Positions 39,010 through 49,284 are shown, counted from the first letter of the stretch. The stretch: DNA of 51,753 nucleotides from Pseudohongiella sp. (GCA_030651695.1 JAUSCD010000032.1:1-51753), one strand, 5' to 3'. Numbers and translations: made by a program. The notes: a model not told the origin generated them from the sequence alone.

Positions 39010-39069
39010 TAAGTCATGGCTGAACAAGTTATGGTAAAGTAGGCGCCGATTCAGTAGGAGGCGAATGCT

Positions 39070-39750
39070 GTGGTAGAGATCGTGATGGCCGGCGGCTGGT
39101 TAATGCTGCCAATTATGTTGTGTTCCATTCTGGCCATTGCCATTGTCATCGAGCGCTTCTGGACGCTCAGTGTCAATCGTATCGCGCCCAAGTACGCTGT
39201 CGGGCAAGTCTGGACCTGGATCAAGAACAACGAACTCGACTCCACACGCCTGCGTGAATTGCGGCTGGCGTCTCCGTTGGGCCAGATTCTGGCAGCGGGT
39301 CTGGTGCAGGCGCGCCAGGGTCGCGATTCGATGAATTCCGCGATTGCACAATCCGCTGCCGTTGTAATCCATGAACTGGAACGTTACCTCAGTACCCTGG
39401 GGACCATCGCAGCCATTACACCGCTGCTGGGTCTGCTGGGCACAGTAATCGGTATGATCCGTGTGTTTACCGAAATAATGGTACAGGGCACCGGCAACCC
39501 CAATGCGTTGGCAGGCGGTATCTCGGAAGCTCTGATTACCACCGCAGCGGGTTTGTGTGTGGCAATACCGGCTTATGCCTGTCACCGCTTTTTTGTGCGT
39601 CGGGTCGACACGCTGGTGCTGGCGCTGGAACAGGAATCTGCCAAGCTGGTTGACGCACTGCATGGTGACCGACGGGTTGATATCCGCGACTATAATCAAG
39701 CGCCTAAAGAGGCCGCTGGCAAACATACTGACAGCGAGAGCCCCGCGTGA
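39070..39750 (+). CDS. exbB: ExbB/TolQ/MotA family proton channel protein
   Basis: This 226-residue inner-membrane protein has three membrane segments (about 10-30, 115-140 and 157-180) with the family motifs LGTIAAITPLLGLLGTVIGMI and EALITTAAGLCVAIPAY. With ExbD it forms a proton-driven motor. The gene pair before msbA is common in gammaproteobacteria, and its energised partner is uncertain because no tonB or tolA is nearby. The start is GTG 39070, 9 nt after AGGAG; it overlaps exbD by 4 nt. Confidence 0.88.
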   Translation: MVEIVMAGGWLMLPIMLCSILAIAIVIERFWTLSVNRIAPKYAVGQVWTWIKNNELDSTRLRELRLASPLGQILAAGLVQARQGRDSMNSAIAQSAAVVIHELERYLSTLGTIAAITPLLGLLGTVIGMIRVFTEIMVQGTGNPNALAGGISEALITTAAGLCVAIPAYACHRFFVRRVDTLVLALEQESAKLVDALHGDRRVDIRDYNQAPKEAAGKHTDSESPA

Positions 39751-40193
39751 ATTTCCCCCGCCGCACACTGCCGGATCCCGATATCAATCTCACTCCACTG
39801 ATTGATGTTGTATTCCTGCTATTGATATTTTTTATGGTCAGTACCACATTCACGCGAGAGACGCGTTTGTCGGTCAATCTTCCCGAGGCCGATGCCCAGG
39901 TAAGCGAAAGCCTGACAGACCAGATTGAAGTTTCAGTCAGCCAGACGGGCCGTTACAGCGTTAACAGCGAAGTGCTGAGCAGCAGCGAAGCCGCTGGTCT
40001 GAGCCGGGCGCTGTTAGCCGCAGCTGAAGGGGACCGGCGCCGACCGATACTGTTGGTTGCCGATGCCGAAGCGTCACATCAGTCTGTCGTCACAGCAATG
40101 GATGCCATTGGTCAGGCCGGTTTCAGCAGACTCAGTATTGCCACCCGGCGCCCGGGTGCGGATGCCGGCCCCGACTCAGGCAGTGAGGAGTAA
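39747..40193 (+). CDS. exbD: ExbD/TolR family protein
   Basis: This 148-residue protein has the ExbD signature DINLTPLIDVVFLLLIFFMV, with the conserved proton-carrying aspartate in its single membrane helix, then a periplasmic domain. It pairs with the preceding ExbB homologue; the GTG start overlaps the exbB stop. msbA follows after 8 bp, so the two membrane systems are probably co-transcribed. Confidence 0.9.
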   Translation: MNFPRRTLPDPDINLTPLIDVVFLLLIFFMVSTTFTRETRLSVNLPEADAQVSESLTDQIEVSVSQTGRYSVNSEVLSSSEAAGLSRALLAAAEGDRRRPILLVADAEASHQSVVTAMDAIGQAGFSRLSIATRRPGADAGPDSGSEE

Positions 40194-40201
40194 ACGGTAG
40201 C

Positions 40202-42088
40202 ATGAGCGAACCTGTTCAGCCTCAGCAGAATAATGACAAAGCGGGCGCCGGAAAATCCGGCGCACAGATTATTGCTCCGGTAAAAGTCATGACAGGCATG
40301 CAGGTGTACGGCCGGCTGTTGTCCTATGTCAGGCCTTACATCGGTGTGTTTTTTATCTGTGTACTGGGTTACATCATTTACGCGGCAAGTCAGGCCGCTG
40401 TAGCACCCTGGCTGGGCTGGACTATAGATCAGGTAGAAACACGCAGCAGCGAAGGGCGAATTCTCAGCCCCATCCTGTGCGTGTTGATTGTAGTGGTGCG
40501 AGGTATCGGCGGCTTTATGGGTGGTTATTCTCTGGAATATATTGCCAACCATATTGTGCATAAGATGAGGCGGCAGATCCTGGATCAGTTGCTGGCTGTG
40601 CCTGTACGTTATTACGATCAGAACAGCATAGGCCGGCTGGTTTCCAAAGTGACTTATGATGTGGCACAGATCAAAGGCGCAGCAACCAATGCCATTACCG
40701 TGATTTTACGCGAAGGTCTGACGGTGATTGGCCTGCTGGCCATGCTTTTCTGGGTGAACTGGCGCCTCAGCATGGTATTTCTGTTGGTGGCTCCGCTGGT
40801 TGCGCTGGTCGTGCATCTTGCTACTTCGCGCTATCGCCGATACAGCCGGCAGATGCAGGACTCCATGGGTGATGTCACGCAGATCACCAATGAATCCATC
40901 AAAGGTCAGTTGGTGATCCGCACCTTTAACGCCATGGATTTTGTTTCAGGTCGCTTCACCACAGCGAGTGAGCGCAATCGCCGGCAGAATATGAAAATGG
41001 TCGCGACTGAATCTACCGCCACGCCGTTGGTTCAGATTCTGGTCAGTATCGCGATGGCAATTCTGATCTGGTTTGCCATGTCGCCGGAATTGTTTGCTTC
41101 ATCTTCGGCGGGTGAGTTGGTCACATTTCTGACACTTGCAGGCTTGCTTGCCAAACCCATTCGACAACTGTCTGGTGTCAACGCCATTATTCAGCGGGGT
41201 ATTTCCGCCGCCTCCAGCATTTTTGATTTGCTCGACAGTCCCAGGGAAGACAACGGCGGGTCATTTACCACGGAGCGGGCTGAAGGTCTGGTGGAGTTTA
41301 ATGATGTTGGTTTCGCCTACGAAGCCGGCAAACCTGTATTACAGGACATCAGCCTGCGTGCTGAAGCCGGTATGACGGTGGCTCTGGTTGGACGCTCGGG
41401 CAGTGGAAAATCTACACTGGTGTCCATGCTGCCGCGTTTTTATGATTATTCCAGTGGTCAGATCCTGCTTGACGGCGTGCCCTTGCAAGAATATCAGCTG
41501 GCCAATCTGCGCGAACAGATTGCAATTGTGACGCAGGATGTAGTGCTGTTTGAGGGGTCGGTGGCAGAGAATATTGCTTACGGTGTGCGTGACAAGGTAT
41601 CGCTGGATGACATCAAGGAAGCTGCCCGTAATGCACATGCGGCTGAGTTTATTGAGCGTTTGCCGCTGGCTTATGAAGCTGATGTCGGCGATGGCGGCAC
41701 ATTGCTTTCCGGAGGTCAGCGACAGCGTCTGGCAATCGCGCGTGCCTTCCTTAAAAATGCTCCCATTTTGATTCTGGACGAAGCCACCTCAGCGTTGGAT
41801 ACTGAATCCGAGCAGCATATTCAGCAAGCGCTCAATGAACTGATGCGCGGTCGCACCACCTTTGTTATCGCACACCGGTTGTCGACCATTGAAAATGCCA
41901 ATCTGATTGTAGTGATGGACAATGGCCGCATCATGGAAGCTGGCACCCATCACGAGTTGATGGCGCTGAATCAACATTATGCCCGCCTGCATCGTATGCA
42001 GTTTGCTGAGGTGGTGGAGCCCGGACCTGAGCTCAGTCCTGATTTTGGTAAGCAGCGCAATAATTTTAATCCCGGAGAGCTGGCCTGA
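40202..42088 (+). CDS. msbA: Lipid A export ATP-binding/permease protein MsbA
   Basis: MsbA flips lipid A-core across the inner membrane. This 628-residue half-transporter has six membrane helices in the first 330 residues (starting YGRLLSYVRPYIGVFFICVLGY) and one ABC domain with Walker A GRSGSGKST, Q-loop VTQDVVLF, signature LSGGQRQRLAIARAF, Walker B ILILDEATSALD and H-loop IAHRLST. Its stop overlaps the lpxK start by one base. Both act on lipid A, so coupling is functional. Confidence 0.95.
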   Translation: MSEPVQPQQNNDKAGAGKSGAQIIAPVKVMTGMQVYGRLLSYVRPYIGVFFICVLGYIIYAASQAAVAPWLGWTIDQVETRSSEGRILSPILCVLIVVVRGIGGFMGGYSLEYIANHIVHKMRRQILDQLLAVPVRYYDQNSIGRLVSKVTYDVAQIKGAATNAITVILREGLTVIGLLAMLFWVNWRLSMVFLLVAPLVALVVHLATSRYRRYSRQMQDSMGDVTQITNESIKGQLVIRTFNAMDFVSGRFTTASERNRRQNMKMVATESTATPLVQILVSIAMAILIWFAMSPELFASSSAGELVTFLTLAGLLAKPIRQLSGVNAIIQRGISAASSIFDLLDSPREDNGGSFTTERAEGLVEFNDVGFAYEAGKPVLQDISLRAEAGMTVALVGRSGSGKSTLVSMLPRFYDYSSGQILLDGVPLQEYQLANLREQIAIVTQDVVLFEGSVAENIAYGVRDKVSLDDIKEAARNAHAAEFIERLPLAYEADVGDGGTLLSGGQRQRLAIARAFLKNAPILILDEATSALDTESEQHIQQALNELMRGRTTFVIAHRLSTIENANLIVVMDNGRIMEAGTHHELMALNQHYARLHRMQFAEVVEPGPELSPDFGKQRNNFNPGELA

Positions 42089-43149
42089 TGGGTCTGGCGC
42101 AAGCCTGGTACACCAAAGCCGCCTGGCTGCATCTGCTGCGCCCATTGTCAGCCCTGTTTCAGCTCATCAGCAGTGTCCGGCGCCGGACACAAACTGCTCA
42201 TCAACAACGACCTCCGGTGCCTGTCATTATTGTGGGCAATATCACAGTCGGCGGCACCGGTAAAACGCCGGTGGTCGTTGCGCTGGCTGACGCACTCGAA
42301 CAGCGCGGCCTGCGGGTTGGAGTCATCAGCCGCGGATACGGAGGGCGCGCCCGACAATACCCTTTGGTTGTGACATCGCAAACGGATGTGCGCCACAGCG
42401 GTGACGAAGCCCGCCTGATGCGGCAGCACTTGCGCGGATCGCTGGTACTTGACCCTGACCGGCCGCGAGCACTGATGGCTTTGCTGGCGCAGGATCCGTG
42501 TGATGTTGTTATCAGCGACGACGGACTGCAACATTACCGCCTGTGGCGCGATATCGAAATTGCTGTGGTTGATGCAGCCCGTGGATTGGGCAATGGTTTA
42601 TGTTTGCCGGCAGGCCCTTTGCGCGAGCCGCCTGAGCGATTGATGGAAGTGCATCACATCCTTGTCAATGGTCATCCGGTTCCGGCCATGCCTTCCGGAG
42701 CTGCGGAAGCTGAAACGGTACAACTGCTGCCACAGCAATGGGTTAATGTTAAAAGCGGACAAAAAGTCAGTCTGTCTTCATTTCGCCTTCTGCTTGAATC
42801 AAGCGAAGGTCTGCAGGAACAGCAGACACGTATTGCCGCAGATGCAATAGCGGGTATCGGTAATCCCGGGCGTTTTTTTGATACGCTGGACACTATGGGT
42901 TTTGATGTGCGCGCGCATGCGTTTTCCGATCACCATGCCTATCAACCCTCAGATCTGGCATTTGCGACGGCTAAAAACGCGCTGTTACTGATGACTGAAA
43001 AAGACGCCGTAAAATGCCAGCGTTTTGCCGGTGACAACTGGTGGTATCTGCAAGTCAGGGCACAGTTGCCAGCCAGATTTCTGGACAGTATTTACAATCG
43101 GGTGGCAGAGCTGACAGAGATCAGAAAAGCCGCATCGAATAAAAGTTAA
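42088..43149 (+). CDS. lpxK: Tetraacyldisaccharide 4'-kinase
   Basis: LpxK phosphorylates the 4' position of the lipid A precursor at the inner membrane. The N-terminal hydrophobic helix ([20 protein letters not shown]) precedes the P-loop [13 protein letters not shown]. Later motifs are [15 protein letters not shown] and [13 protein letters not shown]. The protein is 353 residues. ATG 42088 overlaps the msbA stop. Confidence 0.95.
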   Translation: MGLAQAWYTKAAWLHLLRPLSALFQLISSVRRRTQTAHQQRPPVPVIIVGNITVGGTGKTPVVVALADALEQRGLRVGVISRGYGGRARQYPLVVTSQTDVRHSGDEARLMRQHLRGSLVLDPDRPRALMALLAQDPCDVVISDDGLQHYRLWRDIEIAVVDAARGLGNGLCLPAGPLREPPERLMEVHHILVNGHPVPAMPSGAAEAETVQLLPQQWVNVKSGQKVSLSSFRLLLESSEGLQEQQTRIAADAIAGIGNPGRFFDTLDTMGFDVRAHAFSDHHAYQPSDLAFATAKNALLLMTEKDAVKCQRFAGDNWWYLQVRAQLPARFLDSIYNRVAELTEIRKAASNKS

Positions 43150-43159
43150 GGAGAAAACC

Positions 43160-43348
43160 GTGGACAAAAAACTGTTGAGCATACTGGTATGTCCGGTCTG
43201 TAAAGGCACGCTGGTGTACAAACGCGAGCAGGCTGAACTGATCTGTTATGCGGATGCACTGGCATACCCGATTCGTGATGATATTCCCGTCATGCTGGAA
43301 ACCGAAGCCAGAACGCTGAGTTCCCAGGAGCGCGAAGACAGAGCATGA
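43160..43348 (+). CDS. ycaR: Trm112/YcaR family protein
   Basis: This 62-residue protein matches the Trm112-like family: [18 protein letters not shown] with a CxxC, and [21 protein letters not shown]. The second metal cysteine pair of longer members is absent, as usual for this bacterial form. It lies between lpxK and kdsB as in E. coli. Its role is not firmly established. The start is GTG 43160 with AAGGAG upstream, and the stop overlaps kdsB by 4 nt. Confidence 0.9.
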   Translation: MDKKLLSILVCPVCKGTLVYKREQAELICYADALAYPIRDDIPVMLETEARTLSSQEREDRA

Positions 43349-44106
43349 GTAGCGCAACCTCAACTCAAGGTTTTATGGTAGTGATCCCTGCGCGGTTTGC
43401 ATCAATACGCCTGCCGGGAAAACCTTTGCTGGAAATTGCTGGCAAACCCATGATCCAGCATGTCTACAACCGTGCCTGTGAAAGCGATGCGAACGCCGTG
43501 GTGATTGCCACTGACGATCAACGTATCGCGGATATTGCTGACAGCTTTGGCGCAAAGGTTGTTATGACACGCGCCGACCATCAGTCCGGAACGGACAGAA
43601 TTCAGGAAGTTGTCTCTATCCTTGGATTGCCGGAAGACGCAGTGGTGGTAAATGTGCAAGGTGATGAACCTCTGATTCCGCCGCAGACCATCAATCAGGT
43701 CGCCGATAATTTGATCCGGCATCCCGAGGCCGGTATCAGCAGCCTGTTTCACGCCATTCATGACGCCACCGAGTTGATGAACCCCAATGCTGTAAAAGTG
43801 GTAACCGATGCTCAGGGTTACGCGCTTTATTTCAGTCGCTCACCCTTGCCCTGGCAGGATGCCGGGCCGGTGCATGGCAAACGTCATGTCGGCATTTATG
43901 GTTATCGCGTATCAACGTTGAATCAGTTTGTCAGTTGGCCCCGTTCTCTGCTGGAAGTCAGCGAACGCCTGGAGCAACTGCGTGCCATGCACCATGGTGT
44001 GCGTATCATCATGGCTGAGGCTGTGCAACGTGTGCCTGCCGGTGTTGATACTCCGGAGGATCTGGAGGCCGTGCGAAGATTTCTGACGGACAGTGAATTG
44101 CCGTGA
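43345..44106 (+). CDS. kdsB: 3-deoxy-manno-octulosonate cytidylyltransferase
   Basis: KdsB activates Kdo with CTP for transfer to lipid A. The nucleotide-binding start [29 protein letters not shown], the [13 protein letters not shown] motif and [15 protein letters not shown] are characteristic. The protein is 253 residues. It is coupled to ycaR by ATGA and to murB by GTGA, so the group forms a single transcription and translation unit. Confidence 0.96.
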   Translation: MSSATSTQGFMVVIPARFASIRLPGKPLLEIAGKPMIQHVYNRACESDANAVVIATDDQRIADIADSFGAKVVMTRADHQSGTDRIQEVVSILGLPEDAVVVNVQGDEPLIPPQTINQVADNLIRHPEAGISSLFHAIHDATELMNPNAVKVVTDAQGYALYFSRSPLPWQDAGPVHGKRHVGIYGYRVSTLNQFVSWPRSLLEVSERLEQLRAMHHGVRIIMAEAVQRVPAGVDTPEDLEAVRRFLTDSELP

Positions 44107-45179
44107 CTATCAGCAGGGGCAGCACAGAGGGCACAGGCCTTTGGCAATCTGATGTGGATTTACGCAGACTGTGCAGTTTCGCCACTGCTGCCCGTGCACG
44201 CTTTTTTGTGGCGCTGGAGCAGGAAGATGAACTGCCGGCTACGCTCGATGAAGCAAATGATAAAGACCTGCCGGTGCTGATCATGGGTGGCGGCAGCAAC
44301 ATGCTGCTGACAGAAAACTATCCCGGTCTGGTGGTGAAAATAGATCTGAAAGGCATCAGTGTGCGTGCCGACAGCAGCAGTGCTGATCACGTTTTGCTGA
44401 ACGCTGCCGCCGGAGAAAACTGGCACGCTCTGGTTGAGTACTGTCTGGACAACAGTTTCTACGGTATCGAAAACCTGGCCCTGATTCCGGGCAGCGTCGG
44501 CGCAGCACCGGTGCAGAATATCGGGGCTTACGGTGTCGAGTTGTCTGATGTATTGGTCAGCGTCAGATATTTTGACCTGCGTTTCCAGCAGGTCGTCCAA
44601 CTCAGTGCGCAGGAATGTCAGCTGGCGTATCGCGACAGCATTTTCAAGCAGGCCTTAAAAGGCAGCGCCGTCATTTTGTCAGTGTGTCTGCGTCTTGCAA
44701 AAAAACCGGATTTAAAAATTGCCTATCCTGCGTTGCAGCAGGCCTTGCATGATATTTCCGATCCATCGGCGCGTGATGTGTTTAATGCCGTGTGTGCTGT
44801 GCGCCGCAGCAAATTGCCTGATCCGGCTGTGTTAGGCAATGCCGGCAGCTTTTTTCGTAATCCCGTCGTGAGCCGGACCCTATACCAGACCCTGCTGCAG
44901 CAGTGGCCGGAGCTGCCATCATATGCCACGGATAACCCGGAAAAGGTAAAACTTCCGGCTGCCTGGCTGATAGAGCGTGCCGGCTGGAAAGGCAAGCGAC
45001 ATGGCGATGCCGGCGTGCATGAACAGCAGGCCCTGGTGCTGGTGAATTATGGGCAGGCCACAGGCCTGCAAATTCTCCAGCTGGCAAAGGCTGTTGCCCG
45101 CAGCGTGCAACAGCAGTTTAATATCAGTCTTGAACCTGAGGTAAATGTGTTGCCAGCATCGGCCTGGCAGTCGGTGTAA
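44103..45179 (+). CDS. murB: UDP-N-acetylenolpyruvoylglucosamine reductase
   Basis: MurB reduces the enolpyruvyl group to lactate to form UDP-MurNAc for peptidoglycan. FAD motifs are [18 protein letters not shown] and [20 protein letters not shown]. The catalytic Ser lies in [13 protein letters not shown] and the C-terminal Glu in LEPEVNVL. At 358 residues it resembles the E. coli type I enzyme. The start is GTG 44103, overlapping kdsB. uvrC follows after 5 bp. Confidence 0.95.
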   Translation: MTISRGSTEGTGLWQSDVDLRRLCSFATAARARFFVALEQEDELPATLDEANDKDLPVLIMGGGSNMLLTENYPGLVVKIDLKGISVRADSSSADHVLLNAAAGENWHALVEYCLDNSFYGIENLALIPGSVGAAPVQNIGAYGVELSDVLVSVRYFDLRFQQVVQLSAQECQLAYRDSIFKQALKGSAVILSVCLRLAKKPDLKIAYPALQQALHDISDPSARDVFNAVCAVRRSKLPDPAVLGNAGSFFRNPVVSRTLYQTLLQQWPELPSYATDNPEKVKLPAAWLIERAGWKGKRHGDAGVHEQQALVLVNYGQATGLQILQLAKAVARSVQQQFNISLEPEVNVLPASAWQSV

Positions 45180-45184
45180 ACATC

Positions 45185-47098
45185 ATGACTGAAAAGCTGC
45201 CAGTACCCGATTCAGGCAAGACTTTTGACGCCAGGCCTACGCTTGAAGTGATGAGTCAGCGCCCGGGCGTCTATCGTATGCTCGACAAGACCGGCGAGGT
45301 GTTATACGTCGGTAAAGCCAGAAACCTGAAAAAACGCGTAAGCAATTATTTCCGTAGCAGTGGTCTTGATACCAAGACAATGGCGCTGGTGTCACACATT
45401 GCTGCCATCGACGTCACCGTCACCAGTAGCGAAACCGAAGCGTTGCTGCTGGAACAGAATCTGATCAAGAAATTTCGTCCGCCGTACAATATCCAGCTGC
45501 GTGATGACAAAACCTATCCCTATATCATGTTGACGCACAAAGACGCTTATCCGCGACTGGCATTTTATCGTGGCAGTCGAAAACGTGATGCTACATTTTT
45601 CGGGCCCTATCCAAGTGCCAGCGCTGTGCGCGAAAGCCTGGCTTTGTTGCAGAAAGTTTTCCGGGTACGGCAATGTGAAGACAGTTATTTTAAAAATCGC
45701 AGCCGCCCCTGCCTGCAGTATCAGATCGGACGTTGTTCTGCGCCGTGCACCGGTTATATCGCACCGACTGACTACGCCCTGGATGTGCAAGACGCTGCCT
45801 TGTTCCTGCAAGGTAAAAGTGATGCGCTGATTCAATCGCTGGGTCAACGTATGGAACAAAAGGCGGGTGAGCAGGCTTATGAACAAGCGGCACGTCTGCG
45901 CGACAAGATTGTGGATTTGCGTCGTATTCAGTCGCAGCAGGCGATCTCCGGTGATGGCAATGATGCTGATGTTATGGCCGCCACACTGGAAGGAGCCTAT
46001 GCCTGTGTGCACGTTATTGTTATTCGTGGCGGCAGAGTGATAGGTAGCCGCAACTATTTCCCCAAAGACAAATTGTCAGAAAACGCCACTGAAATGCTCG
46101 AGGCATTCATTGCGCAGTATTATCTGCGGGACAGTGTTGAGTCGGTACCGGGCCTGATTCCTGCTGAAATTATTGTAAGTCCTGCGATCAAAGGCAATGA
46201 CAGTCTGCAGGAAGCTCTCAGCGTTGCCTCAGGCCGTGTAGTGCGCCTTTTAAGCAGCGTCCGCTCACATAGAGCGCGCTGGCAGGAGCTGGCAGTAGCC
46301 AATGCCACGCAGGCGCTACTGAGTCACGTTAACAATCGCCAGACCATGTTCCAGCGCTTTGAAATGCTGCAGGACGCGCTTGGTCTGGATGCCATGCCGC
46401 AACGCATAGAGTGTTTTGATATCAGTCATACCATGGGTGAGAGTACGGTCGGCGCCTGCGTAGTGTTTGATCACAATGGTCCTCTGAAATCGGATTACCG
46501 TCGTTATAATGTTTCGGGTATTCAGGGTGGTGATGATTACGCTGCGATGGAACAATCTCTGACGCGCCGATACGGAAAACTCAGCAATCAGCTGCAGGAG
46601 GTCGACGCGCATGACCCCGACGCCGCGCTATTGGCAGGCAAAGTGCCGGATATCCTGCTCATTGACGGGGGCAAGGGGCAACTCACGCAGGCTGTTGAGG
46701 TCTTGAAAAATTGCCAGTTGCCGGAAATCATGTTGATAGGAATAGCCAAGGGCATCAGCAGACGGGCAGGGCAGGAGACTTTGTTTCTTGCCACCAATGA
46801 CGGCTTCAGTGAAATTGTCATCGATACCCATTCCCCGGCCCTGCATTTATTGCAACAGGTCAGGGATGAGGCGCACCGTTTTGCGATCACCGGACATCGC
46901 GCGCGTCGTGCCAAAACCCGCCAACAGTCGCCTCTGGAGCAGATTCCGGGCTTAGGGCCAGCCCGGCGGCGTGAACTTCTCAAGTACTTTGGCGGTCAAC
47001 AAGAGATTCAAAAGGCCAGTGAGGCCGATCTCGCGCGGGCGCCGGGGATCAGTAAAAAGCTGGCGGCTGTTATTTATGAAGCACTGCATAATGAGTAG
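45185..47098 (+). CDS. uvrC: Excinuclease ABC subunit C
   Basis: UvrC cuts on both sides of a DNA lesion in nucleotide excision repair. The GIY-YIG domain is RPGVYRMLDKTGEVLYVGKARNL. A UvrB-interacting UVR motif is near 205-235, the RNase H-like endonuclease has ECFDISHTMGE, VVFDHNGP and LLIDGGKGQL, and tandem helix-hairpin-helix motifs end the protein (IPGLGPARRRELLKYFGG, APGISKKLAAVIYEAL). At 637 residues it is full length. Confidence 0.96.
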   Translation: MTEKLPVPDSGKTFDARPTLEVMSQRPGVYRMLDKTGEVLYVGKARNLKKRVSNYFRSSGLDTKTMALVSHIAAIDVTVTSSETEALLLEQNLIKKFRPPYNIQLRDDKTYPYIMLTHKDAYPRLAFYRGSRKRDATFFGPYPSASAVRESLALLQKVFRVRQCEDSYFKNRSRPCLQYQIGRCSAPCTGYIAPTDYALDVQDAALFLQGKSDALIQSLGQRMEQKAGEQAYEQAARLRDKIVDLRRIQSQQAISGDGNDADVMAATLEGAYACVHVIVIRGGRVIGSRNYFPKDKLSENATEMLEAFIAQYYLRDSVESVPGLIPAEIIVSPAIKGNDSLQEALSVASGRVVRLLSSVRSHRARWQELAVANATQALLSHVNNRQTMFQRFEMLQDALGLDAMPQRIECFDISHTMGESTVGACVVFDHNGPLKSDYRRYNVSGIQGGDDYAAMEQSLTRRYGKLSNQLQEVDAHDPDAALLAGKVPDILLIDGGKGQLTQAVEVLKNCQLPEIMLIGIAKGISRRAGQETLFLATNDGFSEIVIDTHSPALHLLQQVRDEAHRFAITGHRARRAKTRQQSPLEQIPGLGPARRRELLKYFGGQQEIQKASEADLARAPGISKKLAAVIYEALHNE

Positions 47099-47173
47099 AA
47101 TGCCGCTCAGATCAAAATAGTGTCTTGTTACAACTGTAAACTCGGACGCTATACACGCAGGAGAGCGTATTGC

Positions 47174-47719
47174 ATGAATATCGCCAATTTGGTGACTATG
47201 TCGAGAGTGCTGCTGGTGCCGGTGATAGTGCTGGTCTACTACAGCAGTCTGCCCGCAAGCCATCTGATTGCCGCCGCCCTTTTTACTGTTGCCAGCATCA
47301 GTGACTGGCTGGACGGTTATCTTGCACGCAAACTCAATCAGACTTCGGACTTTGGCGCCTTTCTTGATCCGGTGGCCGATAAACTATTGGTGGTAATGGC
47401 TTTAGTGCTGCTCACTGCCAATTATCCCAGCCCCTGGTTTGTCATTCCGACTGCTATTATTATCGCCCGTGAAGTGTTTGTGTCCGCCTTGCGCGAATGG
47501 ATGGCAAGTCGCAACTTGCGTGACATGGTGGCAGTGGGATACATAGGCAAAGTCAAAACCACCGTGCAGATGATTGCCATCATTGTGCTGCTGGCTTACT
47601 CGGCAATATGGCCTGTCTGGGTGATGCAACTGGGTTATCTGTTGCTGTACGTGTCTGCCGGCCTCAGTCTCTGGTCAATGGTGGTCTACTTGAAAAAGGC
47701 CTTGCCAGTATTACGTTGA
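47174..47719 (+). CDS. pgsA: CDP-diacylglycerol--glycerol-3-phosphate 3-phosphatidyltransferase
   Basis: PgsA makes phosphatidylglycerol phosphate, the precursor of phosphatidylglycerol and cardiolipin. The CDP-alcohol phosphotransferase motif DGYLAR...G...D...D is in SDWLDGYLARKL and SDFGAFLDPVADK. Four to five membrane helices are visible. I chose ATG 47174, 10 nt after AGGAG, giving 181 residues; the open frame to 47120 is too hydrophilic. The uvrC-pgsA-tRNA order matches many gammaproteobacteria. Confidence 0.93.
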   Translation: MNIANLVTMSRVLLVPVIVLVYYSSLPASHLIAAALFTVASISDWLDGYLARKLNQTSDFGAFLDPVADKLLVVMALVLLTANYPSPWFVIPTAIIIAREVFVSALREWMASRNLRDMVAVGYIGKVKTTVQMIAIIVLLAYSAIWPVWVMQLGYLLLYVSAGLSLWSMVVYLKKALPVLR

Positions 47720-47767
47720 GGCATTTGTGAAATTGAAAAAAAAGCGCAAAAAAACGATTTTTGGTGC

Positions 47768-47795
47768 TTGACATAAAATCGAATGGCATTAGAAT
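47768..47795 (+). promoter_or_regulatory. Promoter of the tRNA cluster
   Basis: TTGACA (47768-47773) and TAGAAT (47790-47795) with a 16-bp spacer give a strong sigma-70 promoter about 95 bp before tRNA-Gly. The downstream GAGCGCC is GC-rich, compatible with stringent control of tRNA genes. Confidence 0.75.
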
Positions 47796-47888
47796 GAGCG
47801 CCTCTTTCGCAGTAGCGGCAACGTAGAAAAAGCGGTGTCAAAACGGTGCAGATACAGTGCCGGTACAGTGAAAGTGGCATGCAATAAA

Positions 47889-47964
47889 GCGGGTGTAGCT
47901 CAGTTGGTAGAGCGCGACCTTGCCAAGGTCGAGGTCACGAGTTCGAGCCTCGTTACCCGCTCCA
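47889..47964 (+). tRNA. tRNA-Gly (GCC)
   Basis: A cloverleaf folds with acceptor GCGGGTG/TACCCGC, D-arm GCTCAGTTGGTAGAGC, anticodon loop TTGCCAA (GCC), and T-loop GTTCGAGCC. The 3' CCA is encoded. Confidence 0.97.
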
Positions 47965-48026
47965 ATATCAGGCCTCAGGCCAGTCCGGGTAACTACCTGT
48001 CTGCCAGGTAGGTTTGGATCAGTACA

Positions 48027-48100
48027 GGCTGGGTGGCAGAGTGGTCATGCAGCGGACTGCAACTCCGTGTACGCCGGTTCGATTCCGACCTCAGCCTCCA
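48027..48100 (+). tRNA. tRNA-Cys (GCA)
   Basis: The acceptor is GGCTGGG/CTCAGCC, the anticodon loop is CTGCAAC (GCA), and the T-arm GGTTCGATTCC is present with an encoded CCA. The gap from tRNA-Gly is 62 bp. Confidence 0.95.
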
Positions 48101-48144
48101 AAATCCAAACAGTGATCCTGTCTGCTCGTGGTCAAGATTTTTAA

Positions 48145-48231
48145 GCCCGGGTGGTGAAACAGGTAGACACAAGGGACTTAAAATCCCTCGGCAGAAATGC
48201 CGTACCGGTTCGATTCCGGTCCCGGGCACCA
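48145..48231 (+). tRNA. tRNA-Leu (TAA)
   Basis: An 87-nt class II tRNA has acceptor GCCCGGG/CCCGGGC, anticodon loop CTTAAAA (TAA), a long variable arm (CGGCAGAAATGCCG) and T-arm CGGTTCGATTCCGG with CCA. Its 3' end is next to an integrase gene, so it is the likely attachment site of an island. Confidence 0.97.
48203..48231 (+). other. Putative attL at the 3' end of tRNA-Leu
   Basis: Tyrosine recombinases of the P4 type usually use the T-arm to CCA part of a tRNA as the core. The integrase gene starts 167 bp downstream in the same direction. The second copy of the core (attR) is outside the window, so the exact core cannot be defined. Confidence 0.45.
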
Positions 48232-48234
48232 TTT

Positions 48235-48321
48235 AACCTGTCATACCTATCCACGCAATGAATTAAAACCCTCGCAAAACAAAAAGATAGAATAGCTTAT
48301 CATCCAAACCTGTCTATACCT
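48235..48321. repeat. Direct repeat between tRNA-Leu and the integrase gene
   Basis: AACCTGTC-ATACCT (48235-48248) recurs as AACCTGTCTATACCT (48307-48321), with a further CTGTCC just after. Paired short repeats next to an att site are typical positions for integrase arm-binding sites. This is a position-based inference. Confidence 0.4.
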
Positions 48322-48398
48322 GTCCGCCTCTATATATCGCATTTTTGTATCCCAGCTTGTACACTGAGTCACCAATCATGTGGTGGAATACAAGCAAA

Positions 48399-49284
48399 AT
48401 GAAGCGCTCTCAGATAAAACGTCGCCCCCTCAGCGACTCAACACTGGCCAACCTGGAATCCGAAGAGAAGGAGTATCGGGAGCAAGATGGGGCAAATCTT
48501 TACTTCCGCGTGAAACCCAACGGGAACAAGTCTTGGGTACTACGCTATAAGACCCCGGCAGGAAAATGGAGTTGGGCGGGTTTGGGGAGTTATCCTGCTG
48601 TTACAGCGGCGATGGCGCGAAAGAAGGCTGGACAGCTTCGAGAGAGAGCATATGCAGGGGAGCATATTACTGAAGCTGCAAGATCGCGGAGGCAGGCCTT
48701 GCTGGATGCAGAGACGGATACTTTTGAGAAGCTTGCTAATGAGTGGCTGGCGTCTCGCCGTTCGAGCTGGACTGACGGAACTTATCAACGTGCAAAAGGC
48801 GGGCTGGAGCTACACATATTTCCCACCGTGGGAGATCGACCATTCTCCACTATCCACCCAATGGAATGGATGACTCTCTTACGCGCTATGGAAAAGAAAG
48901 GGATTTTGGAGCGGCTCGGAAATGTTCGTCGTCATTGCAAAGAAATTTACGACTTGGCGCGCGTTACGGGTCGCATCACCCACAATCCAATTGATGGGCT
49001 TAATCGGTTTTTGAGAACTAGAGCAAATGAAAATTTTGCACACGTAGCCCACCAGGATCTCCCCAATCTGATAGCCGCCGTGCGCTCCTACCCACACGCT
49101 CACGATGTACGCCTTGGGTTGATGTTGCTGATGCTCACCTCCGTTCGCCCCAGCGAGCTGAGGGAGGCGCGTTGGGATGAATTTGATCTAGCTGATGCCC
49201 TCTGGACTATACCGGCTGAACGAATGAAGAAGCGGCGAGATCACCTGGTTCCGTTGTCGCGCCAAGCGGTCAGTGCGCTCATGG
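48399..49284 (+). pseudogene. Tyrosine recombinase/integrase, truncated by IS21
   Basis: This encodes the N-terminal part of a P4-type phage or island integrase. The SAM-like arm domain (LSDSTLANLESEEKEYREQDG, YFRVKPNGNKSWVLRYK, GLGSYPAVTAAMARKKA) is complete, and the catalytic domain begins with the first active-site arginine in LMLTSVRPSELREARWDEFD. The frame then runs into the left end of the IS at 49285, ending after four codons of IS sequence. The HxxR box and the tyrosine nucleophile are missing, so the product cannot recombine DNA. Full-length relatives are about 400 residues. I chose ATG 48399; ATG 48378 is possible. Confidence 0.85.
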
